A stretch of DNA of 7,843 nt from JANPGR01 sp031424015 (GCA_031424015.1 JANPGR010000058.1:1-7843), one strand, 5' to 3'. Shown: positions 1 through 4,720, counted from the first letter of the stretch. Notes: generated by a model not told the origin, from the sequence alone. A program made the numbers and translations.

Positions 1-69
1 CTCCGGCGGCATCTTCCTCCCCCCAAAGAGGGAGGCCTTCCCCACTGTTGACGGGATGACACTTCGCGC
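1..69. repeat. GC-rich hairpin-bearing segment at left edge
   Basis: This stretch is much richer in G+C than the rest of the intergenic DNA. CCTCCC at 16-21 pairs with GGGAGG at 30-35, and a GGGATGACA motif at 52-60 recurs in variant form near 2282, 2399 and 2552. No start codon or long frame supports a gene, although a reading frame from base 2 is open to a TGA at 71-73. It looks like part of a dispersed intergenic palindromic repeat, but could be the tail of a gene outside the window. Confidence 0.3.
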
Positions 70-98
70 TTGACTTTTGCAGAGAGAGAGAGTAGCTT
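70..98 (+). promoter_or_regulatory. Promoter with (GA)n spacer for the 91-aa gene
   Basis: TTGACT at 70-75 is followed by a 17-base spacer ending in an alternating AG tract (81-92) and then TAGCTT at 93-98. The -35 is near consensus and the -10 is weak; TAATCT at 104-109, one helical turn further on, is an alternative. The architecture matches two other promoters here, at 6906-6934 (+) and 4578-4550 (-). It would give a leader of roughly 25-35 bases before the start codon at 141. Confidence 0.55.
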
Positions 99-140
99 AT
101 CCCTAATCTAGGAAATTTCTCCTGGGGTAATATAAAAATA

Positions 141-416
141 ATGAAAAAATGGAAAAAGGTCTTCGGACCTACAAGCTACGTTGCAGATTTTCTTGGGGTA
201 GCACAAGAAAATCTGCAACAAGTAATGAAAGAAGAGAAAACTCCTTCAACGGAGCAGGTGATTAGGACCGCCACCTATATGGCGGAGTTGGAGGCTAAAA
301 AATTTATAAAGGGTAGAGATGGATATACAAAAACCCATTATAGTGGGATTCCTATCTTATCTACTCTAGTCGGGTACCAGTGTTGGTACTACGAAGAAGA
401 CAAACCACCTGAATAG
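141..416 (+). CDS. Small protein with possible HTH segment, unknown function
   Basis: A 91-aa protein that I do not recognise. Residues about 14-48 (VADFLGVA, then QENLQQVMKEEKTPS, then a third helix) resemble helices 2-4 of a Cro/CI-type helix-turn-helix, with the usual LGV turn and a K-x-PS linker; helix 1 would be short or absent. The C-terminal half is basic then aromatic-rich (GYQCWYYEEDK). There is no Shine-Dalgarno site before the ATG at 141; the leader is AT-rich. The gene has its own promoter and its TAG lies in the loop of the terminator, so it is probably monocistronic. Unusually, codons 14-27 form a perfect 16-bp inverted repeat, and a cUUCGg hairpin lies at 157-170, so the transcript may act as a structured RNA as well as, or instead of, an mRNA. 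Codon use looks like real coding. Confidence 0.6.
   Translation: MKKWKKVFGPTSYVADFLGVAQENLQQVMKEEKTPSTEQVIRTATYMAELEAKKFIKGRDGYTKTHYSGIPILSTLVGYQCWYYEEDKPPE
157..170 (+). promoter_or_regulatory. RNA hairpin with cUUCGg tetraloop
   Basis: AGGTC at 157-161 and GACCT at 166-170 form a perfect 5-bp stem closing a TTCG loop with a C-G pair, the classic very stable cUUCGg tetraloop. It lies six codons into the 91-aa reading frame, just before the 16-bp inverted repeat. It could affect translation or be part of a structured transcript. A hairpin of this size can occur by chance. Confidence 0.4.
180..219 (+). repeat. Perfect 16-bp inverted repeat inside the 91-aa gene
   Basis: GTTGCAGATTTTCTTG at 180-195 and CAAGAAAATCTGCAAC at 204-219 are exact reverse complements separated by 8 bases (GGGTAGCA). 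Neither arm is low-complexity. It would fold into a strong hairpin about 40 bases into the coding sequence, within the part encoding the suspected HTH. A 16-bp perfect match this close together is very unlikely by chance, so a role in attenuation, RNase III cleavage or protein binding is likely. Confidence 0.85.
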
Positions 417-426
417 GGTGGTTTTT
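402..426 (+). terminator. Rho-independent terminator overlapping the stop codon
   Basis: AAACCACC (402-409) pairs with GGTGGTTT (417-424) around a 7-base loop, and the T run continues to 426. The TAG stop of the 91-aa gene lies in the loop at 414-416. The convergent minus-strand gene ends at 425, so it may work in both directions, but on the minus strand the following run (GTCTTC) is poor in T. The same ACCACC/GGTGGT core is used by the terminator at 7621. Confidence 0.75.
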
Positions 427-1243
427 ACACAAAAAACACCTTGTTCAAAATCCCTCTCCTGCATTCAACGTTGGGTATAGATTTTAATAATGTAGGGTTG
501 TTTGCTCCTAGTGATTTTGCGTAAATATAGAGAGTATAAACTCCAGAAGGTATCAGAGACCAATATCGCCCTCGGTCTGTTGTAGGAATGCGTTTGATCA
601 GAATTCCGTTATATCCCACTACATCGATATATCCTGGAGTAGGTTTCCCATTTTTAAATCGTATTTGTCCTATAACAGGCAAATGTTCAAACAGGAACAA
701 TCCCCACCATCCGACAGAAACGGCACACAGTATGATATCGAGATAGGAAAATCCATCAACAGCCAGAGAGATCGAACCGATCACGGTGAGTAGTGCAAAA
801 AAGAGACAAAGTTTTCGGAATAATAGTGTTCTGCCTGCAGTGTTTTTCCCGGTGGCTAATTTATTAGTATGGTTCCAGTCTTGACCTGTTTGGGTCATTG
901 CAATAGGTACACTGATTACTGAATCCCGATATCTATGAATTACTTCTCCTCGATAATTTGCACCATAGATCATGGTGTGTAAATTCCAACGAGGAATAAA
1001 GGAAAAATGAGTTCTCTCTACCTGTATTCTATAATCACCTTTTGGCACGAAAAAGGCATATCTACCACTCATACTGCTGATAGTCCGAGATACTTCGGTG
1101 TTTGTCTTTGCGTTGATTAGAATTATCGTAGCAGAATCAATATATTCCCCTGTTGTTGTATCGAATATCACCCCAAAAGGCCTCTTCATCTCGTGAAGCA
1201 CGCTGTACAAAATAACACAGAGAATAGTAATAATGATTTCCAT
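425..1243 (-). CDS. Membrane protein with two carboxypeptidase-regulatory-like domains
   Basis: A 272-aa protein in three parts. Residues 23-80 match the carboxypeptidase regulatory-like (CarboxypepD_reg/Ig-like beta sandwich) pattern, with TTGEYIDSATIILINAKT and the signature GRYAFFVPKGDYRI. Two hydrophobic segments at about 143-162 and 168-186 form a transmembrane hairpin. A second beta domain at 193-243 repeats the signature as GRYWSLIPSGVYTLYI. Residues 3-16 are also hydrophobic and may be an N-terminal anchor; if so, starting at Met19 would lose it, so I keep the ATG at 1243. It lies 35 bp downstream of the M50 protease gene on the same strand, with no clear Shine-Dalgarno site, and is probably co-transcribed. 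Such domains usually act in adhesion or envelope scaffolding. The precise role is unknown; being a substrate or partner of the protease is only a guess. Confidence 0.75.
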   Translation of the reverse strand: MEIIITILCVILYSVLHEMKRPFGVIFDTTTGEYIDSATIILINAKTNTEVSRTISSMSGRYAFFVPKGDYRIQVERTHFSFIPRWNLHTMIYGANYRGEVIHRYRDSVISVPIAMTQTGQDWNHTNKLATGKNTAGRTLLFRKLCLFFALLTVIGSISLAVDGFSYLDIILCAVSVGWWGLFLFEHLPVIGQIRFKNGKPTPGYIDVVGYNGILIKRIPTTDRGRYWSLIPSGVYTLYIYAKSLGANNPTLLKSIPNVECRRGILNKVFFV

Positions 1244-1278
1244 AAGGATACAAGAGGTGCGTAAGTGTCTAGAATACT

Positions 1279-1893
1279 CTAACCGAGAGCTCCAGTCAAT
1301 AACTTTATCATCGTAAAGAGTATACCATCAAAAAACCTCTGAAACAAAACAACGGCGAGTAGTATAAAAACAAAGCTATATTGCATAAAAAACACAGAAA
1401 CCCGAGTCGGAATGCGAAATAGATATTCGAGGATATGATACCCATCCAATGGCGGAATAGGTATCATATTGAATACCGCCAGGACACAGTTGATGACGGT
1501 CACCATCGTGAGAAATGTCAAAAATCCAGTCTGGAGCGTATTCCCATAGAATCGTATTATTGTCCCGGCGATACCGGCTAGTACTATATTGGATAGTGGT
1601 CCAGCCAATGCGACTACCGCTGATGCGTACTTGTGGGTGAAATTATGAGGATTGACCGGCACAGGTTTCGCCCAGCCGAATATGAATGGCGACCCAGCCA
1701 GAGATAGAACAATAGGTAAAACGACAGATCCAATAGGATCCATATGGCGGAGAGGGTTCAGGGACAGCCTTCCCATCCTCTCTGCGGTATGGTCACCATA
1801 ATAGAGGGCAACCAGCCCATGGGACACCTCGTGGAGTGCGGCCGAAAATATGAGAATTGCGACAGAGAGTAATGATGAGATGGGGTCTTGCAT
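1279..1893 (-). CDS. M50 (site-2-type) membrane zinc metalloprotease
   Basis: A 204-aa polytopic membrane protein of peptidase family M50, which cleaves substrates within the membrane. The first membrane segment carries HEVSH at 21-25 (His21 and His25 as zinc ligands, Glu22 catalytic). FGWAKPVPVNP at 72-82 and AGPLSN at 97-102 are typical of the short bacterial subgroup. NMIPIPPLDG at 142-151 supplies the third zinc ligand, Asp150. Another hydrophobic segment follows at about 167-187. There is no PDZ domain, and the length suits the compact YwhC-like branch. The ATG at 1893 is preceded at 6 bases by GAGAGG, one of the few plausible ribosome-binding sites in the window. It is divergent from rpmB and upstream of the beta-domain membrane protein. 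The family is clear; substrates are unknown. Confidence 0.9.
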   Translation of the reverse strand: MQDPISSLLSVAILIFSAALHEVSHGLVALYYGDHTAERMGRLSLNPLRHMDPIGSVVLPIVLSLAGSPFIFGWAKPVPVNPHNFTHKYASAVVALAGPLSNIVLAGIAGTIIRFYGNTLQTGFLTFLTMVTVINCVLAVFNMIPIPPLDGYHILEYLFRIPTRVSVFFMQYSFVFILLAVVLFQRFFDGILFTMIKLLTGALG

Positions 1894-1905
1894 ATTGTAC
1901 CTCTC

Positions 1906-1911
1906 TATGAT
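1906..1911 (+). promoter_or_regulatory. -10 box for rpmB
   Basis: TATGAT lies 15 bases before the rpmB ATG and would give a leader of under 10 bases, fitting the absence of a Shine-Dalgarno site. No good -35 is seen at 16-18 bases upstream. It almost coincides with the opposite-strand -10, which suggests mutually exclusive occupancy by polymerase. Confidence 0.4.
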
Positions 1912-1933
1912 AGCATCAAATCTAATATGTCAA
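1907..1933 (-). promoter_or_regulatory. Candidate promoter for the M50 gene, overlapping rpmB start
   Basis: On the minus strand, a perfect TTGACA (1933-1928) is followed by a short 15-base spacer and TATCAT (1912-1907) with an upstream TG, an extended -10. The -35 box covers the first codons of rpmB, so the divergent promoters overlap. The 15-base spacer is shorter than ideal. Confidence 0.4.
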
Positions 1934-2172
1934 AAGTCTGTATCATCACTGGAAAAAGTGGATTAACCAAAGGAGGCTATTCTAACCGCGTCCGTGCTAC
2001 CAAGTTTAACCCAACTGGTAAATACCGCGCAAAGGCAAACCTCCAAACCAAAAAGATTTTCGTACCAGAAATGGGAATTTCTGTCCGTATGACTGTTTCT
2101 GCACGTGGCCTCCGCACTATGAAGAAACGCGGTGTGAGTGAAACCCTACGAAAAACAGGCGTAATGGCATAA
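1927..2172 (+). CDS. rpmB: Large ribosomal subunit protein bL28
   Basis: An 81-aa protein of the bL28 family, a component of the 50S subunit. Family features are the N-terminal SKVCIITGKSG, the basic loop ending NLQTKKIFVPE and the C-terminal RMTVSARGLRTMKKRGV, equivalent to the usual NLQ-K-x-(F/W)VPE and VSA-(K/R)-G-LRT blocks. The Cys-x-x-Cys zinc pairs of some members are absent. The frame stays open upstream to a TTG at 1888, but the ATG at 1927 gives the canonical MSKVC start and sits just after a -10 box, so I use it. It is transcribed alone, divergent from the protease gene, and is followed by a clear terminator. A housekeeping gene with nothing unusual except its very short leader. 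Confidence 0.95.
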   Translation: MSKVCIITGKSGLTKGGYSNRVRATKFNPTGKYRAKANLQTKKIFVPEMGISVRMTVSARGLRTMKKRGVSETLRKTGVMA

Positions 2173-2197
2173 TTGCCTGCCTCGGTTTCTCTTTGAT

Positions 2198-2231
2198 CAC
2201 AAAACCCTGCTCGTTAGAGTAGGGTTTTGTG
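2198..2231 (+). terminator. Terminator of rpmB
   Basis: A 15-bp stem (2198-2212 with 2217-2231, one G-T pair) closes a GTTA loop, with the TTTT of the descending arm as a weak U tract. It begins 25 bases after the rpmB stop. The A-rich ascending arm would allow it to work in reverse as well. Confidence 0.75.
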
Positions 2232-2251
2232 TATCTGTACAGGAATACATA

Positions 2252-2290
2252 CTGTCATCCTGAACTTGATTCAGGAAGCTGGGATGACAG
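2252..2290. repeat. Nested palindrome of the GTCATCC/GGATGAC type
   Basis: CTGTCATCC (2252-2260) pairs with GGATGACAG (2282-2290), and inside it CCTGAA (2259-2264) pairs with TTCAGG (2270-2275). This resembles dispersed intergenic palindromic repeats that carry a GTCATCC end in many bacteria. Related ends appear at 2397-2404 and 2549-2557. I see no coding role. Confidence 0.6.
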
Positions 2291-2412
2291 AAATAACGAC
2301 CGCAGGGAGTATATTTGCTAATGCAAGACCCATAGATACAACCTCTAGTTTCAAGTGATTATTACCTTGCACTTTGTTGTAGCTACTCCTGGGTTCCGGA
2401 TGACGAAAATAA

Positions 2413-2512
2413 GGAGCATTATAATGCGACTTATTTTATTGAAATGTATCCCCTTGCGGGGTCTAATGCCTTTGGCCAATTCCAAAAAATATAGTCGCAC
2501 TTTAGGTGCTCC
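2413..2512. repeat. 100-bp inverted-repeat element, MITE-like
   Basis: GGAGCA and GCGACT at 2413-2431 recur in inverted order as AGTCGC and TGCTCC at 2493-2512, with weaker complementarity continuing inward and a CCCC/GGGG mini-hairpin at 2450-2461 in the centre. The element is bracketed by two directly repeated boxes, GGGTTCCGGATGACGAA near 2392-2408 and GGGTCCGGAATGACGAA near 2547-2564. This could be a miniature transposable element or a composite of dispersed palindromes. The open frames crossing this 500-base gap on both strands look spurious. Confidence 0.5.
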
Positions 2513-2585
2513 TGATTTTTATCGAAGTGTATACCCTTGTGGTATTGGGTCCGGAATGACGAATATACTGTGGATTTCAAAAATT

Positions 2586-2628
2586 TATACAGATAAAAAG
2601 CCAAACACGGTGCAAAAATTGCGGTGTG
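2586..2628. repeat. Direct repeat, copy 1 (left of the CheD-like gene)
   Basis: The 28-base block starting TATACAGATAAAAAGCC is identical to 3243-3270, followed by ATTGCGGTGTG in both copies. Only the linker between them differs (AAAA versus GA). In this copy the right arm of the terminator stem (GGCTTTT) is missing, so it looks like a truncated copy of the terminator at 3243-3293. It lies 44 bases before the CheD-like start codon. Confidence 0.85.
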
Positions 2629-2645
2629 TTTTATATCATAGTATA

Positions 2646-2654
2646 TGATATAAT
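2646..2654 (+). promoter_or_regulatory. Extended -10 for the CheD-like gene
   Basis: TGATATAAT at 2646-2654 is a consensus -10 hexamer with the extended TG motif, 18 bases before the ATG at 2673. No good -35 is seen at the normal spacing, as expected for extended -10 promoters. The leader would be about 10-12 bases without a Shine-Dalgarno site. Confidence 0.55.
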
Positions 2655-2672
2655 CTAAACTAGATAAGTAAT

Positions 2673-3212
2673 ATGGAAAATAGAATAAATACCGAGAACA
2701 CACAAAGAATTAAACTAAGTGAAAGAAAAATCTCTATTTCTGATACAAAGCCTTATGCCATGATGGAATCTACCTATGGGATAATTCCTTACCTAAAAAT
2801 ATCACACTATATTTCAGTAGAACCAAAAGAGTATGCAATTAGTAAAGAGGTTATGGTATCCTCGGCTTTTAAATTTTGCCAAGCACTAATCTTGAAAAGC
2901 GAAAATAGTAATGAGTTTGGTTTTGCACATATATTATCAGGTGATTCTCCTGATCTATACCTAGAAAATATTATGACCTCAATGGGAAAAAATATTGATG
3001 AGGGGGGGGTAAAAGCAGTTGTCATAAAATCAGGAAATGAAAAGACAAAACTAATCTCTTTGTTAGAATCTAAAAAAATACCAATTAACTGTATTGAAAT
3101 CCCTCTAAAAGATGAAACACATGCTAATAATCATGATGTGATAGTGGTTCCAGAATTAAGTAGTGTAATTATTGTTACAGAAAATGATGACAATCATATA
3201 TTTGAAGTATAA
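2673..3212 (+). CDS. CheD-fold deamidase-like protein (putative)
   Basis: A 179-aa protein. The segment 48-92 (SVEPKEYAISKE, then SSAFKFCQALIL, then FGFAHILSG) resembles the CheD core: a G/P-x-x-EYA-x-SK strand, a catalytic Cys in a hydrophobic strand (here Cys69) and a catalytic His 17 residues later in a GG-x-AH-like motif (here His86). The rest also follows the CheD order: a helix, a VKAVVIKSG strand at 113-121, then LLESKKIPINCIEI at 130-143. CheD deamidates chemoreceptor glutamines, but no chemotaxis gene is present here and the LGSC signature is replaced by FKFC, so the substrate must differ or be unknown. The first 45 residues are extra to the family. The gene is AT-rich, flanked by direct repeats, contains a G8 tract at 3002-3009 and converges on the EAD11-like gene. 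The fold assignment comes from motif spacing only. Confidence 0.5.
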   Translation: MENRINTENTQRIKLSERKISISDTKPYAMMESTYGIIPYLKISHYISVEPKEYAISKEVMVSSAFKFCQALILKSENSNEFGFAHILSGDSPDLYLENIMTSMGKNIDEGGVKAVVIKSGNEKTKLISLLESKKIPINCIEIPLKDETHANNHDVIVVPELSSVIIVTENDDNHIFEV

Positions 3213-3242
3213 ATAAACTCTACATTATACTTGTCCAGAATC

Positions 3243-3293
3243 TATACAGATAAAAAGCCAAACACGGTGCGAATTGCGGTGTGCTCGGCTTTT
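3243..3293. terminator. Bidirectional terminator and direct repeat copy 2
   Basis: AAAAGCC (3253-3259) pairs with GGCTTTT (3287-3293) around an inner imperfect stem (3263-3270 with 3276-3283) and a GAATT loop. T runs lie on both sides: TTTT on the plus strand and GGCTTTTTATC on the minus strand. It sits between the convergent CheD-like and EAD11-like genes and can serve both. Bases 3243-3283 duplicate 2586-2628. Confidence 0.8.
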
Positions 3294-3333
3294 AACTTTA
3301 AAAATTAAGTATTGGTGATTTTTTAGTTAGATT

Positions 3334-4242
3334 TTAGATTAAATCAGAATCTTTAGTTTCACCCGCGTTGGTTGGATTAATGAGTGTATTGCGAGCATTT
3401 ATTTTCCATTTAGAAATAAACGCGACAATTTTGCTACCTGCACCATTCTCACTTCTTGCCCACCGTAACTTCAGAATCGCAGCAACTTTTCCTTCGCCAA
3501 TAATCTCACACACTTCCTCTTCGAGTTTTTGAAATTCTTTGAGAGCTCCTTTCGAATCAGCTAAATTACCAGATGCTATTTTTAAAGTATTTAGTACATC
3601 ATAAATAATTTCATAGCTGGGTTGTTGCATAAATAGAGATAATGTTTCCATCAATGTTAGTTTCTTCTCAGCTTTCTTTTCCTCTTTAAAAGCTTTTTGG
3701 AACTCCTGGATGAGTTCCAATGCATCCGCAATGTTGTCAGAGATGTATTTTTGTGCCTTTTCTTCTGAATTAATGCGTGACAATAAAGTGGCCTTTAGGC
3801 CAACTTCATACTCGTCAAACTGAGCTTCTTGAGTAATAGTATAAACTTCTGCGAAATAATCAACAACATCATTGATGTTATAAAATTCATCTTGCTGCAT
3901 TTGTCTCAAAGATTGTAAGATTTCTCTCAAACGTACTTGTGGTGCTTTTTGCATTGTTTGTGGATTTTTTTGTTGAACAATAGTTTTACTAATAGGTGCT
4001 GCCCCATCGAGATTACCTAACATAGTTAGAATGGAATAGTTTATTTGGGCGTTTTCCATATTTACTTCTCTTGAGCTGGTAATCGATGTATTTCTGGCAC
4101 TGTTGTTGGTAGTAAAGCGACTTTTTAATAGAGATACAGTGTTGCTGTCGAACACATCAGGGTGTTCAGACATTGTCTCAAGTGCTATTTTCGTTTTTGC
4201 GTTCCCGATTAAGCCTCTGATTGTCTCTTTGAGATTTTCCAT
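3334..4242 (-). CDS. EAD11-like (effector-associated domain) protein
   Basis: A 302-aa protein. Residues 1-80 resemble effector-associated domain 11: an N-terminal helix ETIRGLIGNAKTKIALETM, then SLLKSRFTTNN (family pattern close to LL-x-SR-(Y/F)), a linker, then EVNMENAQINYSILTMLGNL (pattern N-x-E-x-x-(R/Q)-INYA-L-x-L-L). EADs are small adaptor domains in prokaryotic conflict systems that bring NTPase sensors and toxic effectors together by homotypic contacts. Here no effector is fused: residues 104-285 are charged and largely helical, with a possible coiled coil at about 175-200, and I recognise no enzyme motif. A polar linker separates the halves. The ATG at 4242 is preceded by very AT-rich DNA with no Shine-Dalgarno site. 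The gene converges on the CheD-like gene, and a candidate structured RNA lies upstream on the same strand. The N-terminal assignment is fairly good; the function of the whole is inference. Confidence 0.65.
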   Translation of the reverse strand: MENLKETIRGLIGNAKTKIALETMSEHPDVFDSNTVSLLKSRFTTNNSARNTSITSSREVNMENAQINYSILTMLGNLDGAAPISKTIVQQKNPQTMQKAPQVRLREILQSLRQMQQDEFYNINDVVDYFAEVYTITQEAQFDEYEVGLKATLLSRINSEEKAQKYISDNIADALELIQEFQKAFKEEKKAEKKLTLMETLSLFMQQPSYEIIYDVLNTLKIASGNLADSKGALKEFQKLEEEVCEIIGEGKVAAILKLRWARSENGAGSKIVAFISKWKINARNTLINPTNAGETKDSDLI

Positions 4243-4304
4243 TTTTTTACAAAGTTAAAATTTTTTTTAATTAGGTTTAAAATTTATTTTAGTGTTTTAT
4301 AGAG

Positions 4305-4526
4305 ACATTTCTCTGTTCTGGTATCGATCGGGAGGGGTGGCGGAGTATGTGATGGTTTTTGGGTGAGCGCGGCTGTGCTGGGACAGCAGGTGTGCGAGCA
4401 GGTCCGAGGTAGGGAACATCACCGCCAATACGACAGATGGTCGGCCCGACAAAAGAGCGCGCATTTCGTGTCAGCAAAAACCCATCAAAGAGAGCAACGA
4501 ATGTTGATATCAGGACAGAGAAATGT
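4305..4526 (-). ncRNA. Candidate structured RNA closed by a 21-bp stem
   Basis: Bases 4305-4325 and 4506-4526 are inverted repeats matching at 19 of 21 positions, and 4351-4361 pairs with 4475-4486 through an inner stem with one bulge (GATGG then TTTTTG). The enclosed segment is visibly GC-rich between very AT-rich flanks, a typical mark of a structural RNA in an AT-rich genome. No convincing protein is encoded; the 62-codon frame within it has spurious-looking composition. A perfect consensus promoter upstream on the minus strand would start transcription near 4543. Against this, the two mismatches in the closing stem are G-U pairs on the plus strand but A-C on the minus strand, which mildly favours the other strand. 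It does not match RNase P, tmRNA or a canonical SRP domain. It could also be the long leader of the EAD11-like gene. Confidence 0.5.
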
Positions 4527-4549
4527 ACAAATGTAAAGAATTCTTACAG

Positions 4550-4578
4550 ATTATATGCTCTCTCTCTCGATTTGTCAA
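4550..4578 (-). promoter_or_regulatory. Perfect consensus promoter with (GA)n spacer
   Basis: Read on the minus strand: TTGACA (4578-4573), a 17-base spacer with an alternating GA tract, and TATAAT (4555-4550). Both hexamers and the spacing are exact consensus. The block TTGACAAATC plus the GA tract is almost identical to the promoter at 6906. It points to the candidate RNA and the EAD11-like gene 300 bases further on. Confidence 0.8.
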
Positions 4579-4634
4579 GGGGTTTGGGCGGTTTTGGTAT
4601 TTTTGGTGTTTTAGAGGTAAAAAGAGGGGATGTG

Positions 4635-4675
4635 AAATGTGCCGGCCAAAAGCTCCGCTTTTGGCCGGCACATTT
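4635..4675. repeat. Perfect 19-bp inverted repeat upstream of ruvB
   Basis: The arms 4635-4653 and 4657-4675 are exact reverse complements around a TCC loop, with a GC-rich core (GCCGGCC) inside AT ends (AAATGT). No T run follows on either strand, so it is not a standard terminator. It separates the minus-strand promoter at 4550-4578 from the ruvB promoter and may be a dispersed palindrome, a boundary or a protein-binding site. Confidence 0.85.
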
Positions 4676-4711
4676 AGAAATTTCCGCCATATTCTGTATC
4701 CACGGCATTTG

Positions 4712-4720
4712 TGATATACT
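4712..4720 (+). promoter_or_regulatory. Extended -10 of ruvB
   Basis: TGATATACT places an extended TG and a TATACT hexamer only 8 bases before the ruvB ATG. Transcription would start at or within about two bases of the start codon, giving an essentially leaderless mRNA. The -35 position (TTCTGT, 4692-4697) is weak. Confidence 0.6.

Noticed and set aside
1..73. Possible 3' end of an upstream gene ending in TGA at 71-73
   Set aside because: The frame is short and GC-rich, crosses a hairpin, and overlaps the -35 box; more like an intergenic repeat. It cannot be resolved from the window.
2355..2703. Frames of 97 (+) and 90 (-) codons in the repeat-rich gap
   Set aside because: Both read through the inverted-repeat element and the direct repeat; they lack conserved features and probably reflect AT-rich noise.
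4380..4440. SRP RNA domain IV resemblance on the plus strand (AGCAGGTCCGAGGTAGGGAA)
   Set aside because: The AGGTCCG start fits, but the conserved GGAA tetraloop followed by GGAAGCA is disrupted, and the consensus promoter points to the other strand. An Infernal search would settle it.
4289..4477. 62-codon minus-strand frame within the GC-rich segment
   Set aside because: Arg/Pro/Ser-rich composition without domain features, overlapping the strong inverted-repeat RNA structure; looks like a chance frame in GC-rich DNA.
4243..4580. Retron-like arrangement (inverted-repeat-closed RNA next to an accessory gene)
   Set aside because: No reverse transcriptase gene is present in the window and the RNA lacks a visible msr/msd layout.
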